In this document: one piece after another, positions 1-5,314 of the stretch
Numbering within the stretch: position 1 is the first letter of the stretch
Layout: each line of letters starts with the position of its first letter
Assembly: GCA_023380575.1 (NCBI GenBank)
Contig: JAMCRM010000257.1
Span: 1 to 5,496, forward strand
Reading direction: 5' to 3'
Length of the DNA stretch: 5,496 nucleotides
From: Acidobacteriota bacterium
Lineage (GTDB): Bacteria > Acidobacteriota > Terriglobia > Bryobacterales > Bryobacteraceae
Program-made: the position numbers and the translations under genes
The notes under the pieces: generated by a model
The model's input: only the letters and a program-made list of their open reading frames with translations
What the model was told of the DNA's origin: nothing
Database searches by the model: none

Positions 1-24
1 CCGCTTCCCCCTGAAGTGTACGGC
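1..24 (-). repeat. 24-bp inverted repeat, copy 1 (window edge)
   Basis: The reverse complement of bases 1-24 is identical to bases 1370-1393. The match breaks at base 25 on the inner side. On the outer side it runs to the window edge, so its true length is unknown. Read on the minus strand it encodes A320-R327 at the end of the isomerase gene. A chance exact match of this length in 5.5 kb is very unlikely. Confidence 0.9.
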
Positions 25-981
25 TTCTCCGAAAAAAGCCGGGTCCAGGGTCACGGGGACTTCTTTGCGCATCTGTTCCAGGGCCTTTTGGGCCAGCCCG
101 GGCCGCAGCTTCTTCTCGATTTCAGGCCGCAGTTCGTCCAGGCTCTTGGACTCCTTCGCCTCCACCTTGATGATGTGGTAACCGAACTGGCTCTTTACCG
201 GCTCGCTTAACGTGCCGGCCGGGGTGGCAAAGGCCGCCTCTTCAAAAGAAGGCACCATCTGGCCATGGCTGACCCAACCCAGGTCGCCTCCCTGCTGCCC
301 GGATTGCGCATCGTCGGATTCAGCCTTGGCTACCGCGGCAAAATCCGCGCCGGCCAGCAGTTTCATGCGCAGTTGCTTCGCCTTGGCGAGGGCCTCCTCC
401 TCGGAGAGATCGCTCTGCTCGGGCTTCACCGGCACGGGCGAACCTTTCATGCGAATGAGAATGTGGCGCGCATGCACGCGCTCGTACTCTCCCTTATGCT
501 GCTCGTACCAGGCGCGCACATCCGCTTCGGGAACGGCGACGCTCTTGGCCAGATCCCGGTAGACCAGGCCGGCCAGGATATTGTCTTCCTGAAACGCCAT
601 CTGTGTTTTGAAGCTGGCGGTCTGGTCCAGCTTGCGGCGCCGCGCCTCGCCGGCCAGCAACTTGAGCCGCACGATGTTCTCGGCGAACTGGCGGCGATTG
701 GCTCCGCGCGCCGGCGCGCGGTACTGCTCCGGCAGGGACTCGATCATGCCGTTCAGTTCCCCGGCGGTCACTTTCTGGTCGCCCACCGTTATCAGAACCT
801 TATCGGGCGGCAGGGCGGATAGCGCAGCTTCGGGCGACACCACGTCCATGGTCATGGTGGCGGGCTTGCCGTCTTTGCCGATAATCGGCTTGCCATCGGG
901 TCCCTTCAGTTGAATCGTCCTCGATTGGCCGTGGAGCAGGGCCACGGACAGGAGTAGGGCCGGAAGAGTGCGAAAGATCAT
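1..981 (-). CDS. Secreted parvulin-type peptidyl-prolyl cis-trans isomerase (SurA/PrsA-like), 3' end outside window
   Basis: The minus strand is open from the ATG at 981 to the window edge: 327 codons with no stop seen. Residues 1-20 look like a signal peptide (MIFRTLPALLLSVALLHGQS: one Arg, hydrophobic core, small-residue end), so the protein is probably exported and folds envelope or secreted proteins by isomerising X-Pro bonds. Residues about 60-165 form a SurA-N-like helical region (ITVGDQKVTAGELN, then helices rich in Arg, Lys and Glu). Residues about 168-275 are the parvulin domain: VHARHILIRM with H170 and H172, GGDLGWVSHGQMVPSFEEAAF at 231-251, and FGYHIIKVEA with the conserved H269. 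A charged helix and PVTLDPAFFG (309-318) suggest the natural C-terminus is close. The upstream ATG at 989 hits a stop after three codons, which supports the 981 start. It lies 23 nt behind clpS and is probably co-transcribed with it. The last eight codons seen (A320-R327) lie inside the 24-bp repeat described separately and may not be native. Confidence 0.93.
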   Translation of the reverse strand, partial: MIFRTLPALLLSVALLHGQSRTIQLKGPDGKPIIGKDGKPATMTMDVVSPEAALSALPPDKVLITVGDQKVTAGELNGMIESLPEQYRAPARGANRRQFAENIVRLKLLAGEARRRKLDQTASFKTQMAFQEDNILAGLVYRDLAKSVAVPEADVRAWYEQHKGEYERVHARHILIRMKGSPVPVKPEQSDLSEEEALAKAKQLRMKLLAGADFAAVAKAESDDAQSGQQGGDLGWVSHGQMVPSFEEAAFATPAGTLSEPVKSQFGYHIIKVEAKESKSLDELRPEIEKKLRPGLAQKALEQMRKEVPVTLDPAFFGEAVHFRGKR

Positions 982-1004
982 CGTTTCATGATACCAGGGG
1001 CCGG

Positions 1005-1325
1005 TCAATCCACCGGCTCGACAACAGCCCGCATGGCTCCCTTCGAGCGCGGAAGGCGCCAGTCCGGCCCGTAGGCGTGGATCTGATCGCGCGCCCATTC
1101 GGCCTGCGCCAATTCGCAGGTAAGCACCACCGTGCGCCCGGTGCGGTCCACCTCCTCGGCATGGCGCCAGGCCTGGTCCAGCGTGAAGATGAAGAGCTTC
1201 TGCAGCATCTCGATTACGTAGTCGTAGGTGTGGTCGTTGTCGTCCAGCAGAACCACGTTGTACAACGGGGCTTTCTGTTCGCGTTCGGTTTGCTGGCTTT
1301 CGGGAGCGATGACCGGTAACGGCAT
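1005..1325 (-). CDS. clpS: ATP-dependent Clp protease adaptor ClpS, divergent pocket
   Basis: This 106-residue protein matches ClpS in length and pattern: YNVVLLDDNDHTYDYVIEML at 22-41, then QKLF, AEEVDRTGR at 56-64, RDQIHAYG at 79-86 and a KGAMRAVVEP end. Classical ClpS binds proteins with destabilising N-terminal residues and hands them to the ClpA or ClpC unfoldase in the cytoplasm. Aligned by eye without gaps to E. coli ClpS, the residues for N34-D35-D36 become D28-D29-N30, gate residue M40 becomes Y34, and H66, which contacts the substrate alpha-amino group, becomes D60. The fold looks intact but substrate recognition may differ. Residues 1-20 are a polar tail, as expected for the part that enters the unfoldase. 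The ATG at 1325 is the only suitable start, since the ATG just upstream meets a stop after three codons. No strong Shine-Dalgarno sequence is visible. No clpA or clpC lies in the window. Confidence 0.9.
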   Translation of the reverse strand: MPLPVIAPESQQTEREQKAPLYNVVLLDDNDHTYDYVIEMLQKLFIFTLDQAWRHAEEVDRTGRTVVLTCELAQAEWARDQIHAYGPDWRLPRSKGAMRAVVEPVD

Positions 1326-1369
1326 GTCGGCTAGGATTAGTATGCCATGTTGCTGGAGGCGTTGAAATT

Positions 1370-1393
1370 GCCGTACACTTCAGGGGGAAGCGG
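1370..1393 (+). repeat. 24-bp inverted repeat, copy 2 (iscS leader)
   Basis: It is identical to the reverse complement of 1-24. It contains an imperfect hairpin: CCG (1371-1373) can pair with CGG (1391-1393) and CTTC (1378-1381) with GAAG (1387-1390), leaving AGGGG in the loop. That loop is most of the likely iscS Shine-Dalgarno sequence. The repeat ends two bases before the candidate GTG start. Confidence 0.9.
1382..1387 (+). promoter_or_regulatory. Ribosome-binding site that decides the iscS start
   Basis: AGGGGG lies 7 nt before the in-frame GTG at 1395, an ideal spacing. The in-frame ATG at 1413 has only a C/T-rich stretch in front of it and no Shine-Dalgarno match. The ATG at 1347 has only a weak TAGGA about 10 nt upstream. 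Confidence 0.5.
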
Positions 1394-1394
1394 T

Positions 1395-2624
1395 GTGTTC
1401 CCGCGATTTTCCATGAAAACCCCTATATACCTGGACAACCACGCCACCACTGCCGTGGATGCCCGCGTGCTTGAGGCCATGCTGCCTTTCTTCAGCGAAC
1501 GCTTCGGCAACGCGGCCAGCCGCAACCACAGTTTCGGCTGGACGGCGGAGAAGGCCGTGGAGGAGGCCCGCAAGAAAGTCGCCGCCCTGATCGGCGCCGG
1601 CGAGAAGGAGATCGTTTTCACCAGCGGCGCCACCGAATCCGACAACCTGGCCATCAAGGGCGTGGCGGAGATGTATGCGGAGCGCGGCAACCACGTCATC
1701 ACTTGCGTCACTGAGCACAAAGCCGTCCTGGACACCTGCCACAAGCTGGAAAAGCGGGGCTGCCTGGTCACCTTCCTGCCCGTAGACCGTGATGGCCTGA
1801 TCAGCCTGGACGCCCTCCGGGAAGCCATCCGCCCCGAAACCATCCTGGTCAGCATCATGTACGCCAACAACGAAACCGGGGTGAACCAGCCCATCCGCGA
1901 GATCGGCGCCATCTGCCGCGAGCGCGGGGTCCTGTTCCACAGCGATGCCGTGCAGGCCGCCGGCAAGGTGCCGGTGGACGTGGAAGCGGACCACATCGAC
2001 CTGGCCCCCCTCTCCGGACACAAATTTTACGGTCCCAAGGGCGTGGGCGCGCTCTACGTGCGGCGCCGCAACCCGCGGGTGCAGATCACCGCGCAGATGG
2101 ACGGCGGCGGGCACGAGCGCGGGATGCGCTCGGGGACGTTGAACGTGCCGGGGATCGTGGGCTTTGGCGAAGCGTGCGCCATCTGCCGCGCGGAGTTGCC
2201 CACGGAATCGCCGCGCCTGGCGCGCCTGCGCGACCGCCTCAAGGCCAGACTCGAAGCGGAACTGGACGCCGTGCACGTCAACGGGTCGATGCAGCACCGC
2301 CTGCCCGGCAACCTGAACATGAGCTTTGCCTACGTGGAAGGCGAATCGCTGCTTATGGGCATTCACGACGTGGCCGTATCGAGCGGTTCGGCCTGCACTT
2401 CCGCTACGTTGGAGCCCAGCTACGTGCTGAAGGCCATGGGCCTCGCCGACGAACTGGCCCACACCTCCATCCGCTTCAGCCTGGGCCGCTTCAACACCGA
2501 AGAGGAGATCGATTACGTGGCCGCGCGTGTGATAGAGGTGGTTCGCAAGCTGCGCGAACTCTCGCCGCTTTACGAGATGGCCCGGGAAGGGGTGGACCTT
2601 GCCAAGGTCCAGTGGAAGGCTTAA
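1395..2624 (+). CDS. iscS: Cysteine desulfurase IscS
   Basis: This PLP enzyme converts L-cysteine to L-alanine and passes the persulfide sulfur to IscU and other acceptors. Numbered from the ATG at 1413 (403 residues, close to the roughly 404 of E. coli IscS), the landmarks are IYLDNHATT at 5-13, [14 protein letters not shown] at 70-83, TEHKAVLD with the cofactor-stacking H102, SDAVQAAGK with D178, [10 protein letters not shown] with the PLP-binding K204, [14 protein letters not shown] at 239-252, and [17 protein letters not shown] with catalytic C328 on the long loop typical of IscS-type (group I) enzymes. All key residues are present. I place the start at GTG 1395, which adds six residues, because of its well-spaced ribosome-binding site. 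Homologues as I recall them begin near the ATG at 1413, so that start remains possible. This is the first gene of the iscS-iscU-iscA-hscB operon, and its TAA is directly followed by the iscU ATG. Confidence 0.97.
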   Translation: MFPRFSMKTPIYLDNHATTAVDARVLEAMLPFFSERFGNAASRNHSFGWTAEKAVEEARKKVAALIGAGEKEIVFTSGATESDNLAIKGVAEMYAERGNHVITCVTEHKAVLDTCHKLEKRGCLVTFLPVDRDGLISLDALREAIRPETILVSIMYANNETGVNQPIREIGAICRERGVLFHSDAVQAAGKVPVDVEADHIDLAPLSGHKFYGPKGVGALYVRRRNPRVQITAQMDGGGHERGMRSGTLNVPGIVGFGEACAICRAELPTESPRLARLRDRLKARLEAELDAVHVNGSMQHRLPGNLNMSFAYVEGESLLMGIHDVAVSSGSACTSATLEPSYVLKAMGLADELAHTSIRFSLGRFNTEEEIDYVAARVIEVVRKLRELSPLYEMAREGVDLAKVQWKA

Positions 2625-3020
2625 ATGAGTTATTCGGAAAAGGTGCTGGACCATTTCAATCATCCGCGCAACGTCGGCTCGCTCGATAAAAACGATCCGA
2701 ACGTGGGCACCGGCATGGTGGGCGCCCCCGAGTGCGGCGACGTCATGAAACTGCAGCTCAAGGTCAACGAAGAGACCGGCGTGATCGAGGATGCCCGCTT
2801 CAAGACCTTCGGGTGCGGAAGCGCCATTGCGAGTTCTTCCCTGGCTACGGAGTGGTTGAAGGGGAAATCCATCGACGAAGCGCTCCAGATCCGCAATACG
2901 GATATCGTGAGCGAGTTGAGCCTGCCGCCGGTAAAGATTCACTGCTCCGTGCTGGCGGAGGATGCCATTCGCGCCGCCATCGCGGACTACCGGAAGAAAC
3001 AGGAGGGCAGAAATGATTGA
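2625..3020 (+). CDS. iscU: Iron-sulfur cluster assembly scaffold IscU
   Basis: This 131-residue scaffold protein is where [2Fe-2S] clusters are assembled before transfer to target proteins. The three cluster-ligand cysteines are C37 (GAPECGDVMKLQ), C64 (TFGCGSAIASSS) and C107 (KIHCSVLAEDAI), with D39 and H106 also conserved. L100-K104 is LPPVK, the peptide recognised by the Hsp70 HscA, so the protein is of the true IscU type and not the SufU type. The start ATG follows the iscS stop with no gap, and GGAAGG at 2614-2619 inside the end of iscS can serve as its ribosome-binding site. The last codons overlap iscA by 8 nt. Nothing essential is missing. Confidence 0.97.
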   Translation: MSYSEKVLDHFNHPRNVGSLDKNDPNVGTGMVGAPECGDVMKLQLKVNEETGVIEDARFKTFGCGSAIASSSLATEWLKGKSIDEALQIRNTDIVSELSLPPVKIHCSVLAEDAIRAAIADYRKKQEGRND

Positions 3021-3333
3021 GGTAACCGCCAAAGCCGCCTCCAAAATCCGGGATGCGTTCGCCCGGGAGGGCGTCAGCGGCGGGTTGCGCCTGGCCGTGA
3101 TCGGCGGGGGCTGCTCCGGCCTGAGCTACCAGATCCGCTTCGAACCGGAGCCGCGCGCCGGCGACAAGGTGTTCACCTTCGAAGATGTGCGCGTGTTCGT
3201 GGACCCCAAGAGCATGCTCTACCTGGACGGCATGACGCTCGATTACGAAGAGACCCTGATGCGGTCGGGCTTCGCTTTCCGCAATCCACACGCTGCGAAA
3301 ACGTGCGGTTGCGGCAGTTCCTTCACCGCGTGA
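3013..3333 (+). CDS. iscA: A-type iron-sulfur carrier protein (IscA/ErpA family)
   Basis: This 106-residue HesB/IscA-family protein binds a cluster or iron and passes clusters from the scaffold to apoproteins. The three family cysteines are present: C34 in GGGCSGLSYQ, and C98 and C100 in the C-terminal TCGCGSSF. VDPKSMLYLDGMTLDY at 63-78 is the usual core. The start at 3013 is supported by AGGAGGG (3001-3007) 5 nt upstream and by residues MIEVTAKAASKI, which match the usual N-terminus. An in-frame ATG at 2962 would add 17 residues unlike the family. It overlaps iscU by 8 nt (ATGATTGA), which suggests coupled translation. The sequence alone does not separate IscA from ErpA or SufA; the symbol rests on the position in the isc operon. 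Confidence 0.93.
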   Translation: MIEVTAKAASKIRDAFAREGVSGGLRLAVIGGGCSGLSYQIRFEPEPRAGDKVFTFEDVRVFVDPKSMLYLDGMTLDYEETLMRSGFAFRNPHAAKTCGCGSSFTA

Positions 3334-3911
3334 TGTCTCACCCCGTCAACTGCTGGAACTGCGGCAACAGCATCGAGCAGATCCACTTCTGCGATTCCTG
3401 CCACAGCCTGCAGCCCCCCACCAGCGACTACTACGATTTTTTCGGCCTGCCGCACAAACTCGCGCTCGACACCGGGGAACTGGAGCGCCGCTACTACGCC
3501 CTCAGCCGCCGCCTGCACCCGGACGTCTACTTCCGCCGCAGCGCGCGCGAGCAGCAGTTTTCCCTGGATGCCACGGCCATTCTGAACGACGCCTACCGCA
3601 CCTTGCGGGACCCCGTCGCGCGCGCCGAATACCTGCTGCGGCAGAACGGCATTACGCGCGGCGGCGAACGCGTCCCCCCGGAACTGCTGGAAGAGATGTT
3701 GGAGTGGAACATGGCCCTGGAAGACGCGGACCAGGAGCAACTGGACGCTGTGCGCGCCCGCTTTTCGGCCATGCTGGAGGAGAGCGGGACGAAGCTTGCA
3801 GCGCGCTTCCGCGAGTACGACGCCACGGGATCGCGCGAGGCCCTGCTGGGGGTGCGCGCGCTGCTGGAAAGGCGGCGGTTTCTCGAGCGGCTATTGGGCC
3901 GCGCGGCCTGA
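3333..3911 (+). CDS. hscB: Fe-S assembly J-domain co-chaperone HscB with N-terminal tetracysteine domain
   Basis: This 192-residue J-protein carries IscU to the Hsp70 HscA and stimulates its ATPase, promoting cluster release. Residues 7-23 hold two CxxC pairs (C7/C10 in CWNCG, C20/C23 in FCDSC), expected to bind a metal such as zinc. E. coli HscB (about 171 residues) lacks this part, while human HSCB begins its mature form with a similar CWNCG...FCxxC module. The J domain runs from about 31 to 105, with HPD at 62-64 (RRLHPDVYF) and ILNDAYRTLRDPVARAEYLL at 83-102. The C-terminal helical domain that binds IscU runs from about 114 to 190 (VPPELLEEMLEWNMALED at the start, RRFLERLL near the end). 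The ATG at 3333 overlaps the iscA stop by one base (TGATG). An in-frame ATG at 3303 would overlap iscA by 31 nt and is less likely. hscA, the expected partner, does not follow. Confidence 0.95.
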   Translation: MSHPVNCWNCGNSIEQIHFCDSCHSLQPPTSDYYDFFGLPHKLALDTGELERRYYALSRRLHPDVYFRRSAREQQFSLDATAILNDAYRTLRDPVARAEYLLRQNGITRGGERVPPELLEEMLEWNMALEDADQEQLDAVRARFSAMLEESGTKLAARFREYDATGSREALLGVRALLERRRFLERLLGRAA

Positions 3912-3954
3912 ACGTACAAAAATTATTCACACCGTCGGGGCCGCCTGAAGCGTG

Positions 3955-3960
3955 TATAGT
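3955..3960 (+). promoter_or_regulatory. Possible -10 element of the kinase gene
   Basis: TATAGT matches the sigma-70 -10 consensus at five of six positions. The best -35-like hexamer, TTCACA at 3926-3931, is 23 nt away, too far for a standard promoter. A start near 3967 would leave a leader of only about 4 nt before the ATG at 3971. The gap of 3912-3970 shows no hairpin terminator, so read-through from hscB is also possible. Confidence 0.3.
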
Positions 3961-3970
3961 TAAGGTGAAA

Positions 3971-5140
3971 ATGGCGAACGGGCCTCCCCGCCCCGTGTTC
4001 GGCACCGAGGAACGCAGGCGTGCCCCCGAGGACCGCTACCTGCGCCTTTTCGAAGCCGCCAGAGACGGCATCCTACTGGCCAGTGGAGAAACCGGAGAGG
4101 TGCTCGATCTCAACCCGGCCATGAGCGACCTTCTCGATATCCCCCGGACGGACGCGATCGGCCGCCACTTCTGGGACCTGGAGATCTTCAGCGGAGCGGA
4201 AATCAGTGAGGGGACTTTCCGCGAACTGCAACGGAACGAATTCCTGTACCGGAACCTGCCCTATAGCGGCCGCCGCGGACAACGCTTCGCGATCGAGTTG
4301 GTTGCCCACACCTACCTGGAAGCCGGGCAAAGAGTCATTCAGTTCAGTATTCGCGATGTGACCGGCCGCAGGCAGTTGGAAGAGAAAGCCCGGCGCATTC
4401 AGGAAGCGGCTACGCGCGGCCGGAAAATGGAGGCGATCGGCCGAATGGCAGGCGCTGTAGCGCATGATTTCAATAACCTGCTCACCGCCATCATGGGCCA
4501 TTCCGAATTGCTGCGCTTAAAACTGGACGCTGGCGATGGGGTTCCGGAGGTCGAACAGATCGCCAGGGCGGCCGAAAGCGCTGCCCAACTCACGCGCCAG
4601 CTGCTCTCATTTGGCTGCCGGCAGGCATCCAGGCCGGAAGTGCTCCACCTCAACCGCGCCATCGGGGAGATGGAACAAACGATCCGGATGAGCTTGGGGG
4701 CCGGCATCGACCTGGAATTGGCGCTCGCGCCGGCCCTGCAGCCCATCAGGGCCGACCCGGTCCAGATCGAGCAGGTCATACTGAAGCTGGTCGCCAATGG
4801 GCGCGACGCCATGCCCGGCGGCGGCAGGCTGAAAATCGAAACGTGCTACGTCAGGTTGGACGAGGCGTTCGCCCGGGACCACCCGGCCACGCCTGCGGGT
4901 GAATATATCTGCCTTGTTGTCAGCGATAACGGGGTGGGCATGGACGAGGAAACCAAGTCGCACCTTTTTGAGCCCTTCTTTAGCACCAAACCCAAAGGGA
5001 AGGGATCGGGGCTGGGCCTGCCCGCAGTTTACGGCCTCGTACAGCAGAGCAAGGGATATATATCGGCGTCCAGCGAACCCGGGCGTGGCGCCACGTTCCG
5101 GATCTACTTTCCCCGTCTACAAGAAGGGATTAACCTATAG
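3971..5140 (+). CDS. Soluble PAS-domain sensor histidine kinase (HDFNN type)
   Basis: This 389-residue cytoplasmic two-component kinase has no membrane segment. Residues about 23-132 form a PAS sensor domain (YLRLFEAARDGILL at the start, QFSIRDVTGRRQLEE at the end). A short coiled linker leads to the dimerisation domain, with phospho-acceptor H165 in GAVAHDFNNLLTAIMGHSELL. The ATPase domain covers about 255-383: N-box VANGRDAMPGG with N276, G1 box SDNGVGMD at 318-325, F box FEPFFSTK at 333-340, G2 box GKGSGLGL at 343-350. The N-box has ILKL where related kinases usually read LLNL, but the catalytic Asn is kept, so the enzyme should be active. No receiver domain is fused and no response regulator lies in the window, so its partner is unknown. 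The start is ATG 3971, preceded by AAGGTGA at 3962-3968; the same frame is open back to 3704, but that part lies inside hscB and looks non-coding. The input signal cannot be predicted, as no haem or flavin signature was recognised in the PAS domain. Confidence 0.93.
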   Translation: MANGPPRPVFGTEERRRAPEDRYLRLFEAARDGILLASGETGEVLDLNPAMSDLLDIPRTDAIGRHFWDLEIFSGAEISEGTFRELQRNEFLYRNLPYSGRRGQRFAIELVAHTYLEAGQRVIQFSIRDVTGRRQLEEKARRIQEAATRGRKMEAIGRMAGAVAHDFNNLLTAIMGHSELLRLKLDAGDGVPEVEQIARAAESAAQLTRQLLSFGCRQASRPEVLHLNRAIGEMEQTIRMSLGAGIDLELALAPALQPIRADPVQIEQVILKLVANGRDAMPGGGRLKIETCYVRLDEAFARDHPATPAGEYICLVVSDNGVGMDEETKSHLFEPFFSTKPKGKGSGLGLPAVYGLVQQSKGYISASSEPGRGATFRIYFPRLQEGINL

Positions 5141-5159
5141 GTACTATCGATTACACATT

Positions 5160-5188
5160 GCGTCGGACATCGGGCAATTGTCCGACGC
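5160..5188 (+). terminator. Perfect 10-bp stem-loop after the kinase gene
   Basis: GCGTCGGACA (5160-5169) and TGTCCGACGC (5179-5188) are exact reverse complements around a 9-nt loop, starting 20 nt after the kinase stop. The position and the GC-rich stem fit a transcription terminator or an mRNA 3'-end stabiliser. No T-run follows (next bases are GCCTCC), so it is not a standard intrinsic terminator. A protein-binding operator for the downstream gene is an alternative. Confidence 0.5.
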
Positions 5189-5205
5189 GCCTCCGCAGTT
5201 CGCGC

Positions 5206-5214
5206 TGATACACT
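5206..5214 (+). promoter_or_regulatory. Possible extended -10 promoter of the Crp/Fnr gene
   Basis: TG-A-TACACT has the TGn extension and four of six -10 bases. No -35 element is visible at the usual distance, which extended -10 promoters can tolerate. Transcription would start near 5221, giving a leader of about 94 nt that contains the inverted repeat at 5248-5297. Confidence 0.3.
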
Positions 5215-5247
5215 ACCTACACGTAAATAGGCGGCCCGTATCGAGGA

Positions 5248-5297
5248 GCCCCTTTAGGCTGCGCCACTTCCGAAGTAAATGCGGTCCCAAAAGGGGC
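5248..5297 (+). repeat. Inverted repeat in the leader of the Crp/Fnr gene
   Basis: GCCCCTTT (5248-5255) and AAAGGGGC (5290-5297) are exact reverse complements 34 nt apart, ending 6 nt before the ribosome-binding site. In RNA they could form a long-range stem next to the start codon. Inside it, AGCC (5247-5250) can instead pair with GGCT (5257-5260), so two alternative folds exist. It is not a recognised riboswitch class. Confidence 0.45.
5266..5276. promoter_or_regulatory. Palindrome ACTTC-C-GAAGT, possible operator
   Basis: Two perfect 5-bp half-sites flank a single central base, 39 nt before the Crp/Fnr start. It is too tight to be a good RNA hairpin, so if functional it would more likely be bound as DNA by a dimer. 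It is unlike the TGTGA-N6-TCACA and TTGAT-N4-ATCAA sites of Crp and Fnr. Confidence 0.25.
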
Positions 5298-5314
5298 AGG
5301 CAGAAGGAGGCTTT

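Larger units (their letters stand above)
1326..1394. promoter_or_regulatory. Divergent intergenic region between clpS and iscS
   Basis: About 70 nt separate two divergently oriented genes, so promoters for both should lie here or extend into the coding starts. Toward iscS, TTGCTG (1350-1355) and TACACT (1374-1379) are 18 nt apart. They would start transcription near 1386, almost on top of the ribosome-binding site. Toward clpS, the minus strand carries TTCAAC followed after 18 nt by TACTAA. Both are weak sigma-70 matches. No IscR-type site was recognised. The right part is copy 2 of the 24-bp repeat. Confidence 0.35.

Noticed and set aside
265..822. Open frame of 185 codons on the plus strand inside the isomerase gene
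   Set aside because: The opposite strand encodes a clear signal peptide and parvulin domain; this frame is its mirror and resembles no known protein.
863..894. Short DGKP repeat near the isomerase N-terminus (GPDGKPIIGKDGKP)
   Set aside because: Only two imperfect units in a linker region; no sign of a longer repeat array or functional motif.
1338..1343. TAGTAT as a -10 box for iscS
   Set aside because: No -35 box at a usual distance upstream, where the clpS start codon already lies; four of six bases is expected by chance.
2962..3012. Upstream ATG for iscA adding 17 residues
   Set aside because: The added residues do not resemble the family, whereas AGGAGGG sits at proper distance before ATG 3013.
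1380..3044. Open frame of 554 codons on the minus strand across iscS and iscU
   Set aside because: It lies fully antisense to two genes with all catalytic residues conserved; its protein is His/Ala/Gly/Val-rich with no family resemblance, the usual shadow of high-GC codon use.
3704..3970. N-terminal extension of the kinase by 89 codons
   Set aside because: It would overlap the conserved C-terminal domain of hscB in another frame, has no recognisable domain, and a ribosome-binding-like AAGGTGA lies directly before ATG 3971.
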